Source of the DNA: JAVKFF01 sp040226215
Lineage (GTDB): Bacteria; Pseudomonadota; Alphaproteobacteria; DSM-16000; Inquilinaceae
DNA length: 25,200 nt
Direction: 5' to 3'
Assembly (NCBI GenBank): GCA_040226215.1
Contig: JAVKFF010000238.1
Coordinates: 1-25,200 of the forward strand
The position numbers and the translations under genes are program-made. Positions 24,102 through 25,200 of this stretch are shown here, piece after piece. The notes below the pieces were generated by a model. The model ran no database searches, was not told the origin of the DNA, and was given only the letters and a program-made list of their open reading frames with translations. How positions within the stretch are numbered: the first letter of the stretch is position 1; each line of letters starts with the position of its first letter.

Positions 24102-24430
24102 GCGGCGGGACGGCAAAGGCCGAGCTGCGCTTCTTCGAGCATGGCGAGACCGACACCCTGGCCCAGCTCGTCTTCGACCTGGCGGCCCAGCTGCATGTCG
24201 AACGCCAGCGGCGCCTGGCGCTGGAGACCCTGCTCGTCCGCTCCGGCGCCGTCTCCGAGACCGCGCTGGAGGCGCTTGTCGGGGACGATGCCTTCCTCGC
24301 CCGCAGCCGGGACGTCCTCGACCGCTCGCTCGCCCGGCTGATGCGCATCGTGGCGGAGGACGGCGACCGCCAGGGGCCATTGCGCGCCGAGGATCCGGCC
24401 GTGGCCCAGTCTGCCAAGGAGAACCGCTGA
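24098..24430 (+). CDS. Small helical protein paired with methyltransferase 2
   Basis: This encodes a 110-residue protein that I do not recognise. Start and stop both overlap neighbours (ATGA at 24098-24101 and TGATG at 24428-24432), so it is a genuine gene. Residues 19-46 (LAQLVFDLAAQLHVERQRR and on) form an amphipathic helix; 55-85 (LEALVGDDAFLARSRDVLDR) gives a second helical stretch; the last 20 residues are hydrophilic. The 19-46 segment aligns without gaps with residues 30-57 of the small protein at 16801-17061. The pairing of methyltransferase and small helical protein, in the same order, occurs twice in this window. No membrane or export signal is seen. It may scaffold or regulate the enzyme, or help release product. 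Confidence 0.72.
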   Translation: MSGGTAKAELRFFEHGETDTLAQLVFDLAAQLHVERQRRLALETLLVRSGAVSETALEALVGDDAFLARSRDVLDRSLARLMRIVAEDGDRQGPLRAEDPAVAQSAKENR

Positions 24431-25200
24431 TGGCCCGGCCGCATATCGAGTTTCTGCAGAGCCAGTGGCTGGACTGGGAGGCGGAAGGATTGCCCGGCAT
24501 CCGTTCCGGCGTCGCGCGCAAGGTACTCTCCATGGACGCGGAGACGGGCGCCTGCAGCCTTCTCCTGCGCTATCCGCCCGGCTGGCGGCTCGACGTGCGG
24601 CAGGTGCTGGGGGCGGACGAGGAGTTCCTGGTGCTGGACGGCGTGCTGACCGTCAACGGCCACGCCTTTGGCCATCTCGGCTATGCGCATCTGCCGGCCG
24701 GCCACACCCGCGAGACGATGGCGAGCCAGCATGGCGCGGTCGTGTTGACCTTTTTCTCCTCAGCACCGCTACCCGGCCCCGTGGCTACGCCCGATCCGGC
24801 GCGGCTGGTCGAAGGCGTTGACGGCTTCGCCGTGCCCTATACCGGCAATTTCCATCCCGAGTTCCCGCCGGGCGCGGGGCGCAAGATGCTCTACGAGGAT
24901 CCCGTGACGGGCGACCAGAGCTGGATCCTCGGCACGCTCGGTCTGCGCTGGGCGGAGCGGGCGGAGAAGCACCCGGTGGTCGAGGAGATGTACCTGCTGG
25001 CGGGCGAGGTGCATGGCGACCGCGGCGTCATGCGGCCGGGGGCCTATTTCTGGCGGCCGCCGCACCTGGCGCACGGGCCCTATGGCAGCCTGACGGGCAA
25101 CATCTACTTCTTCCGCACCAAGGGCGGAAAGCTGCAGACCGAATACGAGGACAGCGCCGCCGGCTTCCGCTGGTGGCCCGACTTCCGGCCGGTTCTGCCC
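24430..25200 (+). CDS. Cupin domain protein, DUF4437-like (5' part, runs off the window)
   Basis: The open frame starts at the ATG in a TGATG overlap with the small protein gene and is still open at the last base, 257 codons in. AGGAG sits 8 bp upstream. The N-terminus MARPHIEFLQSQWLDWEAEG and the first cupin-like half (LLLRYPPGWRLDVRQ, then EEFLVLDGVLTVNGHAFGHL and LPAGHTR) look like the DUF4437/ChrR-type cupin group. A second half starts near residue 150 with HPVVEEMYLLAGEVHGDRG and PGAYFWRPPHLAHGPYGS, giving a double-cupin layout. Histidines in PPHLAHG could bind metal. The role is unknown. It is the last visible gene of the run, and with the VOC-cupin fusion at 13558-14670 it is the second cupin protein of the locus. 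Confidence 0.75.
   Translation, partial: MARPHIEFLQSQWLDWEAEGLPGIRSGVARKVLSMDAETGACSLLLRYPPGWRLDVRQVLGADEEFLVLDGVLTVNGHAFGHLGYAHLPAGHTRETMASQHGAVVLTFFSSAPLPGPVATPDPARLVEGVDGFAVPYTGNFHPEFPPGAGRKMLYEDPVTGDQSWILGTLGLRWAERAEKHPVVEEMYLLAGEVHGDRGVMRPGAYFWRPPHLAHGPYGSLTGNIYFFRTKGGKLQTEYEDSAAGFRWWPDFRPVLP

Overview
This is a GC-rich bacterial window with tightly packed genes, many ATGA/TGATG overlaps and no rRNA, tRNA, CRISPR array or transposase that I could find. Gene content (LivM, a SoeABC-type sulfite dehydrogenase, an AraC/VOC pair, a peptide-type ABC importer) and base composition suggest an alphaproteobacterium, perhaps of the Rhodospirillales type. That placement is inference.

Layout. (1) 1-2732, + strand: the end of a branched-chain amino acid permease (LivM), a GAF protein, a GNAT acetyltransferase, an AraC regulator and a VOC protein. 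(2) 2746-3993, - strand: a metal-dependent amidohydrolase. (3) 4190-8675, + strand: a three-gene SoeABC-type operon (molybdopterin subunit, four-cluster ferredoxin subunit, NrfD/DmsC-like membrane anchor) expected to oxidise sulfite in the cytoplasm and pass electrons to quinone. A 414-bp spacer with a strong 14-bp hairpin follows. (4) 9090-13276: an aldo/keto reductase (+), a Ca2+/Na+ antiporter-like protein (-), an aspartate dehydrogenase-like protein (+) and an MFS transporter (-). (5) 13558-25200: a locus built around a peptide/opine-type ABC importer.

The last region is the most interesting. The substrate-binding protein (14914-16425) is divergent from a VOC-cupin-cupin fusion (13558-14670). 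The permeases and ATPases (19195-23043) lie in a separate + strand run that starts with a VOC-like protein at 18311 and continues through a methyltransferase, a small helical protein and a DUF4437-like cupin running off the window. Every junction in that run is an ATGA or TGATG overlap. Between the binding protein and the permeases, on the - strand, lies a second methyltransferase plus small helical protein. The two methyltransferases are paralogous over nearly their whole length, and the two small proteins share an ungapped 28-residue helical segment (12/28 identical), so a two-gene module occurs twice. Both divergent promoter regions (14671-14913 and 18163-18310) carry versions of one 20-bp AT-rich near-palindrome (16/20 identical), which predicts one regulator, not seen here, controlling the whole cluster. 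A reasonable model is regulated uptake of a small peptide- or opine-like compound followed by methylation and cupin/VOC chemistry. The substrate cannot be read from sequence.

The spacer 16426-16800 carries two composite inverted repeats of shared design (two palindromic units facing each other across a 28-30 nt AT-richer core), resembling paired REP/BIME-type elements, then a UUCG-loop hairpin that fits a terminator for the - strand module.
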